A DNA stretch of 64,000 bases. Origin: Antitrichia curtipendula (Eukaryota; Streptophyta; Bryopsida; Hypnales; Leucodontaceae). This document shows, one piece after another, positions 43,701 through 56,026 of the stretch. The stretch spans positions 1,364,001-1,428,000 of the forward strand of contig OX579641.1 of NCBI GenBank assembly GCA_951230915.1, given 5' to 3'. Every line of letters starts with the position of its first letter. Position 1 is the stretch's first letter. A program made the translations under genes and the position numbers. The notes below the pieces were generated by a model. That model ran no database searches. It was not told the DNA's origin and saw only the letters and a list, made by a program, of their open reading frames with translations.

Positions 43701-46578
43701 CAGCCAGTTCTGCAAGCGACACGAGTTTCATATGAAACTGAACTTAGAGCAAATCGATCAAATTTCAAGCACCGGATTAGTACACTTCAGTCGACGAATC
43801 AAAACATTCAAGAACAGACTTACCTTATTTTCCTCAAAATATCTCTTAAATACTGCTGAACTAAAAATTTGATTCTTCTCGAGGCGATAAACTCTCTTTG
43901 CAACAGACAGCTTTGCAGCCATAGTTGCCTCATAATCCACCTCCTTCAAATCCAACTGCTTTCTGCTGTCCTCAATGTCCGCCTGCACGTGGTACAAGAG
44001 AATTAATTAGTAGCAGCTTAAGGTAAATATCCACATACGTAATACTACGAATCGTTTACAATCAGGTACCTCCACGGCACTCTGGGTGGTGGTAATTCAG
44101 GTCCATCCACACCTGATTCACTCAACGTACCGTAATATCAATGGGAAGTTCACTGGAGAGTGCTTGGAGCCGGAGGTAGAGCGGATGCAATGCGAATACA
44201 GACAATGAGCTGCACAAATACCAAGATATCCAGAGATTTTAGATGAATAATGAGAACACATGCTTAGATCAGGTCAAAGTGAATCTTGAAAGAACCATTA
44301 CCATCTCTAATACAAAGTCACCACAAAGAACAAACTAAGAAACATTTGGGGGGGAAACAAGAGCTTCCTAACTAGCTGAGATTTAAGGGCTGAACCAAGA
44401 AGGAGATCAACAGCCACCAATACATGATGAGTCAAATGCACAGGGAAAAGTGGGCAGCAACGAATGTGGCATTTGAATATAATCAATAATACTCCTACAT
44501 ACCTGTATGGGTACGAGTCCCACCACATCATGTTCACGGAAGTATCATTTACTGGTAATAATTGGACCAACCGCATTCCGGTCTTCGCCGCCATATCCAC
44601 CACGACCTTTAGATCCAAAAACTCTCCAGCACCTACACTATGTGTAGACCGAATAGAAAACACAGGTACCGCAACACCTGTCCCCCTCCATGGTTGGGTC
44701 TGCATCACCAATATTAAGAATGTTACCACGTGCTTCGTTGGTCCCTAGTGAGCAACGTAATAGAAATGCTGACAGCGAGCTTCACAAAAGTCCATGTACA
44801 AACTTCCAAACGACCGTTATAAGACATAGTAGCCACTATTGAGCCGTGGAAGTAGAGAAACAAGCCCATTAAACACAAAAGGTGAGCTGTGCATACTCTG
44901 AAGCTCCCGTCAGCTGCGATAATCATTACATTGCGCTTCTTGGTAGTCGAATTCAATGATAGAACTCGATTATCACTATTCTCAGGCGTAACAATTCCAC
45001 TCTTGTTCTTCAGAATGTACCTATACGACACAGGAATATCGTCTCTTGGAAGTGTGACCATACATTGCCAATTGTAACCACCCTCATGAGAAAGAGGGAT
45101 GGCTTCTGCATTGTCCCATCCACCCAACTCCTTAGAACTGCCTGTGACGAAAACCTGAGTACATGAACACATCGCATAGTGGTTAGTTCCACCCAAAGCA
45201 TGGAGGAACCCTGGACTAAGCTTTTGACTCATCAAATGGTACCAGAGTCTAGTAAGAGAAGCGGGCTACACTTGGGCATAAAACTTGGAATAAGGAAATC
45301 TTACCGATTGATCAGGATCCAAAACAGAGCACTTGATCTGGAACTGCACCACCACGCACTCTGCACGTCATCATGGAAGCACTCGATCAACAATTGAAGA
45401 GCAGCAACCAAAGTGGAAAACAAACAGAAAATCAAAATGATAAACAAAACTGAACCCTTTCCACATTATTCCCCGTTGTGGATCAGTTAAATCTAATTCA
45501 CAGGAAAACTGCACTAATCTTCTCATCGATTTTATATTCGCTTAAATATTAACAACCTGCAGAACTTAATGGAATACAAGGGAAGCTCTGCGCGGTCTTG
45601 GAAACTCCGTCTGCTACAGTTGAACATCTCTCTTCCCCAAAAAGTACTTTCCTGTAAGCGTCTTTCGTCAAAAGCGTCTCAGCAGAATCCTGCAGTTACA
45701 GCACATAAACAGTAAATACGCAAGACTAGCATTAAAACCATAACATCTAATTATCTTCAAGCGTTACCATAAGGAATGATTCAACAGAGAAAACCGACCT
45801 CCAATAATTCGAAGTCAGAGTACACAGAAATGCTTTATCGCGCTGAAAATACTTTAGAGCAGTCAAATAAGATAAATGCGATAAACCTCGATTAACTTCG
45901 CGGTGACGAGGGCCAAGACGACAAAGGAGACCACTAAAGTGTAATGCAACGCTGTAAACAATCGCCATAGAATGCAAATCCTATAAACTGTGATGAAACT
46001 CCGTGTCATGGACAATCATATATCCTTGACTAATATTGTACCTCTCGTTCTATTCGGGCAATTGTAAAAGAAAAAAAGGAGTGCCAGTTCAGCACTCAAA
46101 TCTGCAAGAAGTTCAGATTTGTTTAAAAGGCATGCAAATCTGCAGAATTCCAATCAATGTCACTGTCACATTGCAGAGTATTCTAAATCGGGAATTATAA
46201 GGGCGAAGTACTCACCTGCCATAAATCGTGGATCTCTACAGTTGATCCATTAGGAAGTTCGTCAGGAAATTTCAACACTCGAGGGGCACCAGACTCTCGC
46301 CTCAACACGTGAAATCTATCGTCGACAACGGCATAGTTATATTCCGTTTGAAAATGATCTGGCACCGAAATCGAAACCTGCCAAATGAGGACGTCCCCAT
46401 CCTGATGAGGCATCATACTCTGGCCCTTCTCCACAGTCCAAGCTCCCAGTAGAGCATCGGAACCTATCAGCATTAGGTTCTGGCCCCAGAGCGTATTGTA
46501 CGGGAGTTTAAACCTGATATTCACTCTTTTAAATCGACGCATGCTTCCCGTTCTTCCTAATTCTCCTCCGCTTCCCAT
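40706..46578 (-). CDS. DPE2: 4-alpha-glucanotransferase DPE2 (GH77 with two CBM20 domains), 15 exons
   Basis: This cytosolic disproportionating enzyme transfers a glucosyl unit of maltose, exported during starch breakdown, onto heteroglycan. Exons (high to low): 46578-46216, 45689-45557, 45360-45305, 45154-44897, 44699-44503, 44209-44131, 43982-43824, 43709-43608, 43436-43110, 42868-42743, 42565-42296, 42112-42015, 41885-41726, 41556-41166, 41025-40706. They sum to 3039 nt, 1012 aa. CBM20-1 spans about 15-120 (NIRFKLPYNTLWGQNLMLIG) and CBM20-2 about 168-270 (VFVTGSSKELGGWDN). GH77 follows from WRGTGVAVPVFSIRS. Catalytic residues are D569 (YRIDHVLGFFRIW), E765 (CGEDLG) and D817 (SCHD). The long insertion between the first two (exons 11-12) is the DPE2 hallmark that separates it from DPE1. 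The start at 46578 fits known DPE2 length; the frame is open up to an ATG at 46782. All introns are GT..AG and I see no damage. Confidence 0.96.
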
Positions 46579-47330
46579 CTTGTACCCAAGAAGTGTTAAG
46601 CAAGTACTCTGACGATTCTGTGAGAAGCGGCAAGTCGCAGAGCAATTTGCAAGAACTCGATCGAGTAAGGGACAACGTCGCCCGTCGACTAGTATAGAAT
46701 GCGGAGGACGCGCACAGGGGAAATAAATCCCAAAAGACAATTCCTTGGCTCGCTTTAAAGCTACGACGCTTGCCGCAAACAAAAGAAATCACGACAAAAC
46801 AGTTTAAAGGAAATCAATCCTGTGACAATGCGCAACGCACCACGGGATGAACTAAGTTGCAGAACAGGGAGGGGGTGAGCTGCGCGTGCCACAGCCAGCC
46901 GTTCCAAGTCAGTTCAAACCGCAGTTGATGCGCAGAATTAACAACTAGCTCACTAAGGTTCAACAACTGGACAAGAGACGTTGGAACAGAAGCGACAACA
47001 GACCAACTGCGATTCAGAAGCGGGGGAGGACCGACGATGGGGATCCGATCCGCAACTGCTCGAACGAACGAACGAACGAACGGCCGGGCTGAACAAGCGA
47101 CAAGCAAGGAAGGAAGGAAGGAAGGAAGGAAGGAAGGAAGGAGGAAGAGGGGTGGCGCCACAGCGGCCCGCCTGCTCTCAGACGAAGCGAAGGCCACGGG
47201 AGAGAAGCGAGACGACGAAGGTGGGAGAAGGCTTCGGAAGCGCTGGCCTGGGGACTTTATACTGCTCATCAGGTCCAACAAAGCTTGACGCCCCGCGCAT
47301 TATAAAAAGTCCCCCACGAAAGGCAGGCGC
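46579..47330 (-). promoter_or_regulatory. DPE2 leader and promoter with microsatellites
   Basis: The minus strand carries GTATAAAGT at about 47256-47265, a plausible TATA box roughly 690 bases before the ATG. Simple repeats lie in the presumed leader: (CGAA)n at about 47063-47083 and (GGAA)n at about 47106-47142 on the plus strand. A second TATAAAAA at about 47300-47308 faces the plus strand, but no divergent gene is seen. Confidence 0.4.
47063..47142. repeat. (CGAA)n and (GGAA)n microsatellites
   Basis: About five copies of CGAA or its permutation (47063-47083), then about nine copies of AAGG (47106-47142), inside the DPE2 5' leader region. Confidence 0.9.
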
Positions 47331-47469
47331 CTCTCAGCGACAACTGGGTTCGTATATCTTCCTATCCGACCCCACCGGTGCTAACTTAACTTACGTGGAA
47401 AGCCACCCTTCTTTTCCCTGCCCACCCCGCCCTTTTAAAAAAGAATGCACCCTGCTTATTTGAAATAGC

Positions 47470-47740
47470 TACAGTAATAATGAAATGAAATGAAATTTAG
47501 TGTTATGATACCTATTAATAGTGTTATTTACTCTTTCATGTAACTCACTCGTGTAGTTGATGGGTGGAAATGGGTGGAAATGGGTGGTAATTTAAATTTT
47601 TGGTTGGAAATTTTATTGGCAACTAGTGTTCACATTGACATTTAGTATTGGTAATATTACAGTTGTTGTTGCCATTTAGTTTTAGAGTTTGTAATTAGTG
47701 TTGCAAACACTAAACTTTGTTATTAGTGAATTGTAGTGTA
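47470..47740. mobile_element. Diverged MITE, family K copy 2
   Basis: The ends are loose inverted repeats. The left tip starts TACAGTAATAATGAAATG and continues TTTAGTGTTATGATACC. The complement of the right tip reads TACACTACAATTCACTAATA and continues TTTAGTGTTTGCAACACTAAT. The shared TTTAGTGTT..AACACTAAT core links it to 15343-15568. An internal 11-bp tandem GGGTGGAAATG repeats three times near 47560-47588. Confidence 0.45.
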
Positions 47741-50514
47741 TGAGTAGTGGGGATTGTACGTGGAGAAAATTCCAACAATCTTGTATGTGTTCATTATTAG
47801 TAATGAAATTTTATCCCTTATAAAACTTGTTGGTGTTTTAGACCAAAGCTAACACAAAAACAATACATAATAAATACAAGATGGACTAGATGGACTTGCA
47901 ATTCTTTTTGCAAATTCTAACCATAGGATCTTCTACCCAACTCATATGTCTTCTTCTCCACCAATTTTTAGTTGTCGACTTCCTAAACATCTCAAAGATC
48001 ATGATGTTTTAAATAGTGCAACCAAATTTTTTGATACTTCCCAATGGAGAAGGTGCAACTTTGACCATCATAATTCTAACATCTCATTTCATTGTCGTAT
48101 TTTAGGACATTAGATAATTATATAAAAGAGGTGAGAGTGTAGAGAGATTTTATTAAAAAATAAATTTTCTACTCACAATGAATAGAACCCTTTCAAAATA
48201 TCCTTTTTTTGTTCAACATTTTAGACGAAGTAGTCATTTACTTGCTTATGAGTCATGTGTCATTTAGTCCAATACCTTGATCCCATGCAAGACATTGGCA
48301 CAAGATAGCTAAATAGTGCTCCTTGCTCATGACAAAAAAAATAGTAGTAATTGTAGTGAAAGTAAATAAATATTAAAAACAACTCCTTTTCTATGCAAAA
48401 AAGTCATGTTTAACCATGAATCCATTGCTTCACAAGATCTAGTGTATATTTCAACGAATTTTTTTACCCAATTGACCTCCAATTATTCAACCTAGAGATA
48501 GTACAATTGTTTTGAAAATTTTATAATAAATCATTGAAATTATTTGAATATATATATTCCAAGCGGAGATTTTTTTTCTTTCCATTAACATACCACATGA
48601 TTTTCTGAAGCTTCTTCCATGGAGATGAATTTTGCATTGGCTAAAGTTTGATTTCCATAACATTCATCATCCACCCATAGGCAAGGTGAGCGCTTGGAGA
48701 TCGTTTCTTTAAGAAAAATAATGCCCAATTTCCTATAAAAAAAAAAGGGGCAACTTCAAGCCTATAGAGAAAAAGGATAAATGTGTTAAAAAAATGCCAA
48801 ATTGTGATGATGGTCCTATACATTGTTGTCACAATGTTTCCAAAACTTTATGTCATCTATCTTGTAGAGTCAACACATACAAAATTGTATACAGAAATTA
48901 CAAACTCCTATTGTCCCACTAAGAACCTCCAAATCAAGCATAATTTTTGTCCTACTATGAAGCTCCATTTCTTGATTTTGACCATTGAATAAGTGTTCGT
49001 TGTATTGAACAACCTCGTGGGGGTAAGTGAAACAATCTAAGAGCATTCCTTCGGCCTAGAAAGCTTGGTCTTGCCTATATGAGGCACCTTGTATAAATTG
49101 CTTCTTTAGATAGTAGCTCTGATAACAGTGTTGATGATGCATTTAGTGACCACTTCAACACTATAAAAAACTGTTTGTAAAGTGTGCTAGGTTTTTTTAT
49201 TGCACATATTTAGGTTGGAAAAACATTTCTAGAATCCTATTGTTGCACCACCCTTTAAAATATCTAAAATGATAGAGTTGGCAGCATTTACAAATCATGG
49301 TCAAATATCGTACTTTCCATATGGATTTTAGGTGCCTAAATGATAACATTCAAGCTGGAGATTTTGCATAGATCTAAAGGATGGCTTATTTCTTCTTGAA
49401 TACATGTATTGCTAGCACTATCGACTAAAAATACATTTAATCCCTCAAAAAAAGAATTTTGGAGGTTTTTAGTAGAATAAAGGGAGTACTCAAAATTGCA
49501 TACTCAAGATTAGCCACAAAATTCGTAACCTTCTTTAACCATGGAGTGCTTCAACATCCAATTTATGGACAATGAACAAATTCATTTTCTTGTTTCTTGC
49601 TCATTGTTGCTTGAATGAAAGTCATCCTAATTTGTGGAGATACTTTATTAAGTTCTTGTCCTATCTATTGATTGGATTTGGTGTTACTAGAGTATATACT
49701 TTTCTAAAATTACAAATGCGGAAGTATGTCAAATGGTTGAATAAGCCAAAATTGCATTGACTCTAGATCAAAATTGGATTTGCAAAAATGAGGTTGTAGA
49801 TGTAAAAAACACAAAAATTTCAAAAAAAAATTGTACCAAGAGAACCTCTTTTGAAATCCATCCCAACATGTTTTACTCAAAAAATGATAATATTTCACTT
49901 GTAATTGAATTTAGAAGGAATTTTAAAATTTATAAAAAATATTGATAATAACGTTGGTGAATCTACATATACGGATGGATCCAAAATTCAAAACCTACAA
50001 CTTTCATTTGTATATCAAATCCAAAATATTTCTTTCAAATAATACTTTACACTGATTATTCCTAGATTGTTAATTCTTGAAAAGACTCTAAACTTTTAGA
50101 GACTAAAGAAAGGTCCCATAACTATTTGTTTGAAAACCAAAAGAAAAACCCTGCTTAGTAGCATTCATAGAACTGGCTAAAGTTCGTTCCATTGGTACTT
50201 TAAAATTTTAGTAGCCAAAAGTACATTGGAAAAATCCTTGAAAAAATTAGATTTTTGCCAAGACTGCAACAAACAATAAAATTTGATAGCCAATTTGCAA
50301 CTTCCTCCACACTAAAATTAGCATCTATTTAGTCAAATTTTGTGTTATAGTACTCCCAATAATCCTTTAAAACTTTCAAAATCCTTTATTCTCTATTTTT
50401 TTTCAACACTACTCACTCTCAATGTAGCCAAAGTTGATGCTTATTGTCTTGAAGATAGCATACTGCACTGGATTCCATAAACTAATTTTGGAATCACTGT
50501 TGCTTGAAAATTAA
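47741..50514. other. AT-rich spacer, no gene recognised
   Basis: Stops in all frames; the longest frames are about 60 codons and lack motifs. No element ends could be paired. Confidence 0.5.
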
Positions 50515-50732
50515 TCAATAACCGACACGAAGGATGTGTTTTGGCTAATGAATGATAAAGAATCACTTCATATAAATGCAACTATTCATCCTCCAAATAT
50601 TGTGTGGGAAGGGAAGATCCTCTACAATAGCTTGACTTCCAGTGAGCACTTTTGCATTTTTTGAAGCTAACAATTCACACAGTACCAAAGCAGATGATTT
50701 CCACAGTCACCGGCCCATCGTTTAAGGGTTAA
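50515..50732 (+). mobile_element. Family C element copy 1, left end decayed
   Basis: The right end GTTTAAGGGTTAA matches the copy at 54303-54535, as do ACTATTCATCCTCC, AGGGAAGATCCTCTACAATAG and CAACAATTCACAC-like phrases. The left TIR is no longer recognisable. About 218 bp. Confidence 0.65.
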
Positions 50733-51171
50733 GGGTTGGTTTATATTTGGGGTTGGATTGAAGGCCAGACGGAACTCTCCAAGTTTGAACCAATAGAATG
50801 GCTCAATTTCTCCAAATCCGGCCCAAAGGCTTTATACTAGGGCCGATTGAAACCACTATTCATCCTATGTGTCGCCTTAGGTGGCATAGTTTTGGCGCCA
50901 AACCATCCGGCCCCAATGAAGCAATCGGGACGAGATTTTGGGTGGCCCAATTTTCCATCTAGGGCCGGATTGGGCTCCGTCAGATTGTACAAATCTCCAC
51001 TGTGTACCAATGCAAGGTCTTTTTGTTTTCTTTTGGGGGTACAATCATGCTTATTAATTGTGAAATCAAGTGAAACTTCCTCCCATTTGCATTGCTGAAT
51101 TTGTGAAGCCCTAGTATTTTGTCTTGCCATTTACATTGGCCAATTTTTGGAGCATTGGTTCTCAGTTACAC
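50733..51171. other. Stretch rich in GGCCGGATTG-like phrases
   Basis: Between about 50740 and 50990 phrases such as AATCCGGCCCAA, GGGCCGATTG, ATCCGGCCCC and GGGCCGGATTGG recur. Similar phrases return at 52628-52770 (ACCCGGCCCCAAAATTCGGCC ... AACCGGCCCTAAG). The two regions may be fragments of a single repeat family. No coding frame is convincing. Confidence 0.35.
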
Positions 51172-51718
51172 TAAGGTAAGGGGCTGTAATTGCAACCCGC
51201 TTCTTGAGACCGCCCTATAGGTACAGGTAGAATGGATGGGACGCAATCCTTAAATGGACTTCTTTTGTCTATTAACAAATTGAAGAAAAACTGTTTTATT
51301 TATTCCAAGAGCCAATCATTGTCTTTGATTTCCGCACAACTCTTTACAAATCACAAGGAACAGATTTTGGGACACCTATGAGTCACAGATAGGTACCTGT
51401 GACCAAAGTCTTTGAAAATTCATAAGTAATTCAAAAATGCTTGGAAAAATACGAAACCACTTCAGTTGTGTTCTACATCTATTTTTCTTTCTCTGAAAAA
51501 TGAGCTAAAAATCATTCTGTTCCTAGAATCCTGTGAAAAAGGCAGATCAGCCCTTAAAGGGTCACTTTACCAGCCCACTACCTTAGAGCATCCCCACTCC
51601 AACACGGGGAAGCAACACTTTAAATGGTCTGAACCATTGATCTTAGAAGATTTTCTAAGATCAATGGTTCAGACCATTTGAAGTGTTGCTTCCCCGTGTT
51701 GGAGTGGGGATGCTCTTA
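51172..51718. mobile_element. Family E copy 2, carrying a nested hairpin element at its right end
   Basis: The left end TAAGGTAAGGGGCTG pairs with CAGCCCACTACCTTA at the right. The interior matches 23106-23520. The terminal TTA of the right end served as target for the hairpin at 51586-51715. Once that is removed the element is flanked by CAC (51169-51171 and 51719-51721), a 3-bp target duplication. Confidence 0.8.
51586..51715. mobile_element. 130-bp near-perfect hairpin element, TTA target duplication
   Basis: It is two 65-base arms with no loop, with only two mismatched pairs. The left arm starts GAGCATCCCCACTCCAACAC and the right arm is its reverse complement. TTA flanks both ends (51583-51585 and 51716-51718), as in PIF/Harbinger-type MITEs. 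If transcribed it would fold into a long double-stranded RNA of the kind processed by Dicer-like enzymes. Confidence 0.9.
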
Positions 51719-52860
51719 CACTGTAATAAGATGTTGCCTGTATGTCAACATATTCACATCTGTGATTAAAAATCGTTAACTTATACTTGTGATGCCTTGT
51801 GCCTATGATGCGAATATTCTAGTGTTCTACTACAAACTCACATCCTTCTATGAGTGGGATTCATTTAACTTGATATTGTTGAAAGATTACGGTACTAGAA
51901 ATAACTTGTGTGGTAAAACCAGATTTATTTTATCATTGAATTCATTAAGTTCTCATTAAAAGAAGGACGGAGTACCATACTTTTTTTTAAATAAATTAAA
52001 AAAAGAGATTAAAAATAGATATTTTCTTGAACTTTAGTGTTTAGTTATGTGATTAGTAGTGACAAGACTAAAATTCTTTATTGCTTGAGATTCTTTAAAT
52101 TTTCATAAAAATAAATTACAACAATTAAGGAGTTGCAACTCTAATTTCAATGTCATCACCTTCAAGTCATTGGAGTGTTTTTAATACATGACTCTAAAAT
52201 TTCACACAATAAGTAGAAAGTTTCTTTGTTTATCTTCAATCGATATGTATGTAATTACCTTTTCCCTATAAGTAGTCATTATGTTGCAAGGATAGAACAA
52301 TAGGAGAAGAGATTCAATGTGTATTGATTAAACAAATAACCAAAAAAATAGGAAGGGAAAGGATAAGGTTCAAAAAAAGTACAAAAAATCCATTTTTTTC
52401 CAAAATACAAAAAACAAGAAGAAAAATGAAAAGGTTAAATTTTTTTTAAAACTCTCTCTTTCCATTTAAAAAAATGAAAAGTAGAAAGAGGAAAAAAAGA
52501 TTAAAATTTTCTTGGAAAAAATATCTCTTTTATTTCCAAATACAAAAAATAGGAAGAAAAAAAAAAGATGCATGGTTTACATTTTTTTTATTTGAGCATT
52601 AAGAAAATCCAAAAGTACATTAGTTGAAAACCCGGCCCCAAAATTCGGCCTTACCACTTTACTTTATCTAAGGCCAAAGTGGTGAACTGGGGCTAGATTG
52701 AAGGCTTGATTGATGGCAAATCGGGATGGCAATCCATTCGGCCTTAGAGCGTGTGTAAACCGGCCCTAAGTAATGTAAGTTATTACTCTCATTATTATTG
52801 TTTGCAAGCAATGAGGAGAAGAAGTGAAGGTTGCCACTTCCCTAGTAAGATACTAGCCTA
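51719..52860. other. AT-rich spacer
   Basis: Nothing coding. 52370-52610 is A-rich with AAAAAATGAAAAG-type low complexity. 52628-52770 has GGCC-rich phrases like those at 50.8 kb. Confidence 0.45.
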
Positions 52861-52871
52861 CTAGGTGGCGG

Positions 52872-52982
52872 GGGACGTTAAGTATCCCCCCCTCGAGCAA
52901 ATTGGGGGGTACGTAGTGGTCCCCATATGTCAAATGGGGACTTCTGCCCTGCAACAACCTTCATCCCTTACCCAGATCGCCT
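52872..52982 (+). repeat. Repeat G, left copy
   Basis: The segment with CCCCTCGAGCAAATTGGGGGG, TGGTCCCCAT..AATGGGGACTTCTGCCCTGC and TTACCCAGATCGCC is present in reverse complement at about 55925-56026. The pair could be the terminal inverted repeats of one 3.1-kb element or two separate insertions. A local dyad GTCCCCAT...ATGGGGAC is contained in each. Confidence 0.7.
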
Positions 52983-53524
52983 CCTAAGCTCAATTGTGTC
53001 TAGAGCTACTTAGTTTATGAAGTATGTTTGGAAATGAGGATTCTAGCCTAGTCTACTGCTAGAGTTCAATAAGTTGGCATACTGCATACGCACTGAAGAT
53101 GCTTGAGTTATTAGAGTTAACTCCTTAAGAATGTTGTTGTTTTCTATACGCTCTCCCTTGTTGTATACAAAAGGAAAAATTGAGTAGCACATGATTCCCA
53201 TTCAAGCTGTAAATTTCAAACCAAGTCGTAGACATACTACTAGTCAACTGAGAAAAATTTGAGAATTTTTGAGTGTTTAGAGAGGATCAAAAAAATTCAA
53301 TGTACGGACAACTCTTTTGGAGGGCAACATCCTTAAGGGGTTAAGGTATTCGCATCTATAGTTGAAGTTACTAATTATTAGAATTAAGCAAAGTTGTTGT
53401 TATTAAATATAAAATATTTTTATTGGATCTTATTGGCAACAGGAAGAAGATTTCAACATAGATTTGCATGCATTATTAACGTGAGCTTAAATCAATGAAT
53501 GTAACAGGTATAATTCAACAATTC

Positions 53525-53779
53525 ACGATTGGATAATAAAGTATTTAATAGGCCCATTAATTGAACAATTAGAGTTGTTTTAAATGGATGATTTCTTGAA
53601 GTTTCCCTATATATCTTGATGTAAATTATTAAAAGAGTCATCAAATATTTTCTCATATTTGGGCTTTAAGTCAGCCCTTCGCTAAAACCTGAAACCCCCA
53701 AAACTTCAAGAATCATCCACATAAATTACTCTAATTATTCAATTAATGGGCCTATTAAATACTTTATTACCCAATTGCA
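53525..53779. mobile_element. Fold-back element with about 80-bp arms
   Basis: The left arm (about 53525-53606: GTATTTAATAGGCCCATTAATTG, GGATGATTTCTTGAAGTTT) and the right arm (about 53693-53779: AAACTTCAAGAATCATCCAC ... CAATTAATGGGCCTATTAAATAC) are inverted copies with few mismatches around an 85-base centre. No target duplication can be assigned. Confidence 0.75.
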
Positions 53780-54302
53780 ATTTATACATTTATAATAATA
53801 TTTAGATGGATGACATTTTCATCACAAGGAAAATAAAATCATCTACATTAAAAATTACAGTCTCATTTACAAGAGGATTTACAGTTTAGGCAAAAAAAAA
53901 GAATCTATTTTCATTATCATGCCCTCTTTTCTATTTCTTTCTAATTTTATTATAATGACATCATCTCTTAATGGGTTTTTACGTTTTAGTTTTGGGTTTA
54001 CTATCATAGCTCTCAATTGGTTTATGTAAATCAATTTGGCTCTGAAGACTAAATCCATTTTGTTTTAATAGGTCGTTTGCCATATTTTCTAAAAAGATAT
54101 TAATCATTTTTTGTTGTCATGCTTAAGAATAAGCAGCATGAACACAAGTTGTGCTCTTAGTTGTGCTCTCCCTCTTCCTATATTATACATATAATATATA
54201 AATTACTTCCATTGATGTTTTTGGAAATTGCAATTAGATTTTTGACTTGCAAGTAATGGAACCATCAGAAGTTACACTTTACATTCCATATCAGATACTT
54301 CT

Positions 54303-54535
54303 TTAACCCATAAACGTCGCCGAGGATGTTTTTTGGCCGTTGAATGAAAAAAAATATCTCCATGTAGGACAAAAGTGCAACTATTCATCCTCCCAATTTT
54401 GTGTGAAAAGGGAAGATCATCTACAATAGTTTGAATTCCAATGATTGAGTACTTTTGCATTATTTTAATTCAACAATTCACACGGTGATAAAACAGATGA
54501 TTTCTACGGTTATGAGCCTGTTGTTTAAGGGTTAA
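54303..54535 (+). mobile_element. Family C element, complete copy, TTAA-flanked
   Basis: 233 bp starting TTAACCCATAAAC and ending GTTTAAGGGTTAA, with one mismatch in the 13-base inverted ends. The interior contains ATTATTTTAATTCAACAATTC; the corresponding place in the copy at 58548-60577 is where the family A element inserted, so this copy shows the intact target TTAA. Confidence 0.85.
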
Positions 54536-54759
54536 GTCTTTGCTTGTTTCTCTAGGCCATTGTGTGAGGTTGTATGTTATGGTTTTTCAATGAAATTCCA
54601 TTTTACATGTTTTAAAAATAACAAAATATTTCTTAAGTACTACTCGTCACAAAAGCAAAGGCAAAATCTTCATCAATATTTGTTTTTTTAACAAATCCAA
54701 CTATAGAATATTTTGGCTAATTTATTCAGGTACATTGTCCCAAATTATTGAGAATTAAT

Positions 54760-55475
54760 ATCCCAACCAACTGAAAACTAAATATGCCAAAACTTTAAAA
54801 TGTAGGCTTTCCTAGCCCTTCTAAAAGGTGAAGTTTTGTATTTCAACATTTCTAGAAAAATACATGTATATCCTATAACTTGAAAATTTAGTCAACATAT
54901 TGCAAAATGAGTTTAAACATATGTACAAAAATGTAACCAAAAAAACTTTCATATTCATCTTCACAAAAATTATAAAGTGCAAGATGGTAGTGAATAAAAA
55001 AAGCTAACTAATTTGCTTATATCTTTTAAGAGAAATTGAAAATTGTTAATTCCAATGGTGAGAATGTTCTTAAAAAAATTAATATCTTCAAATTTAATTA
55101 AAAAAAATTTAGAGCAAAAGAGAACTTAATTATCCACAAAATAAAACTCCTCATAACTCTTACCCCATTATTTGAATTTGAATGGTTCAAATGTTTTTGA
55201 GTAGGTTTCAATCTATACAATCTCCAAACAACAATTAATATTTTTTTAATAATATTTTTTGCTACCTAGTTTGACATTGAAATTAAAGAAAATCTAACTC
55301 CTACAATATTTCATAGAATGACATGAAACAAAGTTTCACACATATATTATGATGAGTAGCATCCACCATACCAATTTCATCTAAGAACTCAAAATCATGA
55401 AGTCAATGACGACTACCCAAGTTCTCAAAAAACCCAAACTAGGCTTTTTGGTCCTTTAGGGATTACTTTAAATTG
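54760..55475. other. Diverged family B-like repeat
   Basis: The right end TTTTTGGTCCTTTAGGGATTA (about 55449-55468) and AAAACTCCTCATAACTCTTACC (about 55143) match family B. The left end is not clear. No gene. Confidence 0.4.
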
Positions 55476-55924
55476 TTTTGTGGTAAGAATTTTGAATTTT
55501 AATAAATTTATATTCCAAAATTAAATTGAGAGTTTAAAAAATTAATATAAATAAAACTCTATCCTTTTTTTTTCTTTCAATTTTTTTTCTTTCAATTATA
55601 TATAGTGCATAAGATAAAATTAAATTCCTCATGGCTCTAAGATAGGACTCACATCCAACTTCTAAGGTAGAAGGCTCGAGAATAGTTCGGGCATAAAGAA
55701 CCGCCCACTTGTAAAATGTATATGATTTGTACATGCTGTTTTTTCATAGCCTTCACTGATGTACAAACAATGTACAATTCAAGAGTGGACGATTGTGGAG
55801 CCCTATGCTAGTTCAACTTCAAAATTTCATAACTAATTTCAAAAAGCTCCAAAAAATATGAAACGACTTATGTTAGATGCCACATCCACTTCTCTTTTAA
55901 GGAAAATTTACTGAAAAATAAAAA

Positions 55925-56026
55925 GCGATCTGGGTAAGGACGGAGGCTGCTGTAGGGCAGAAGTCCCCATCTGACAGATGGGGACCAGTAAGGTACGTCC
56001 CCCCCAATTTGCTCGAGGGGGAATAT
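55925..56026 (-). repeat. Repeat G, right copy (inverted)
   Basis: Reverse complement of 52872-52982: GCGATCTGGGTAAGGACGG, GGCAGAAGTCCCCATCTGAC and CCCCCAATTTGCTCGAGGGGG are shared. It abuts the family E copy starting at about 56027. Confidence 0.7.

Noticed and set aside
47299..47310. Divergent plus-strand promoter (TATAAAAA)
   Set aside because: No plus-strand gene follows within several kilobases.
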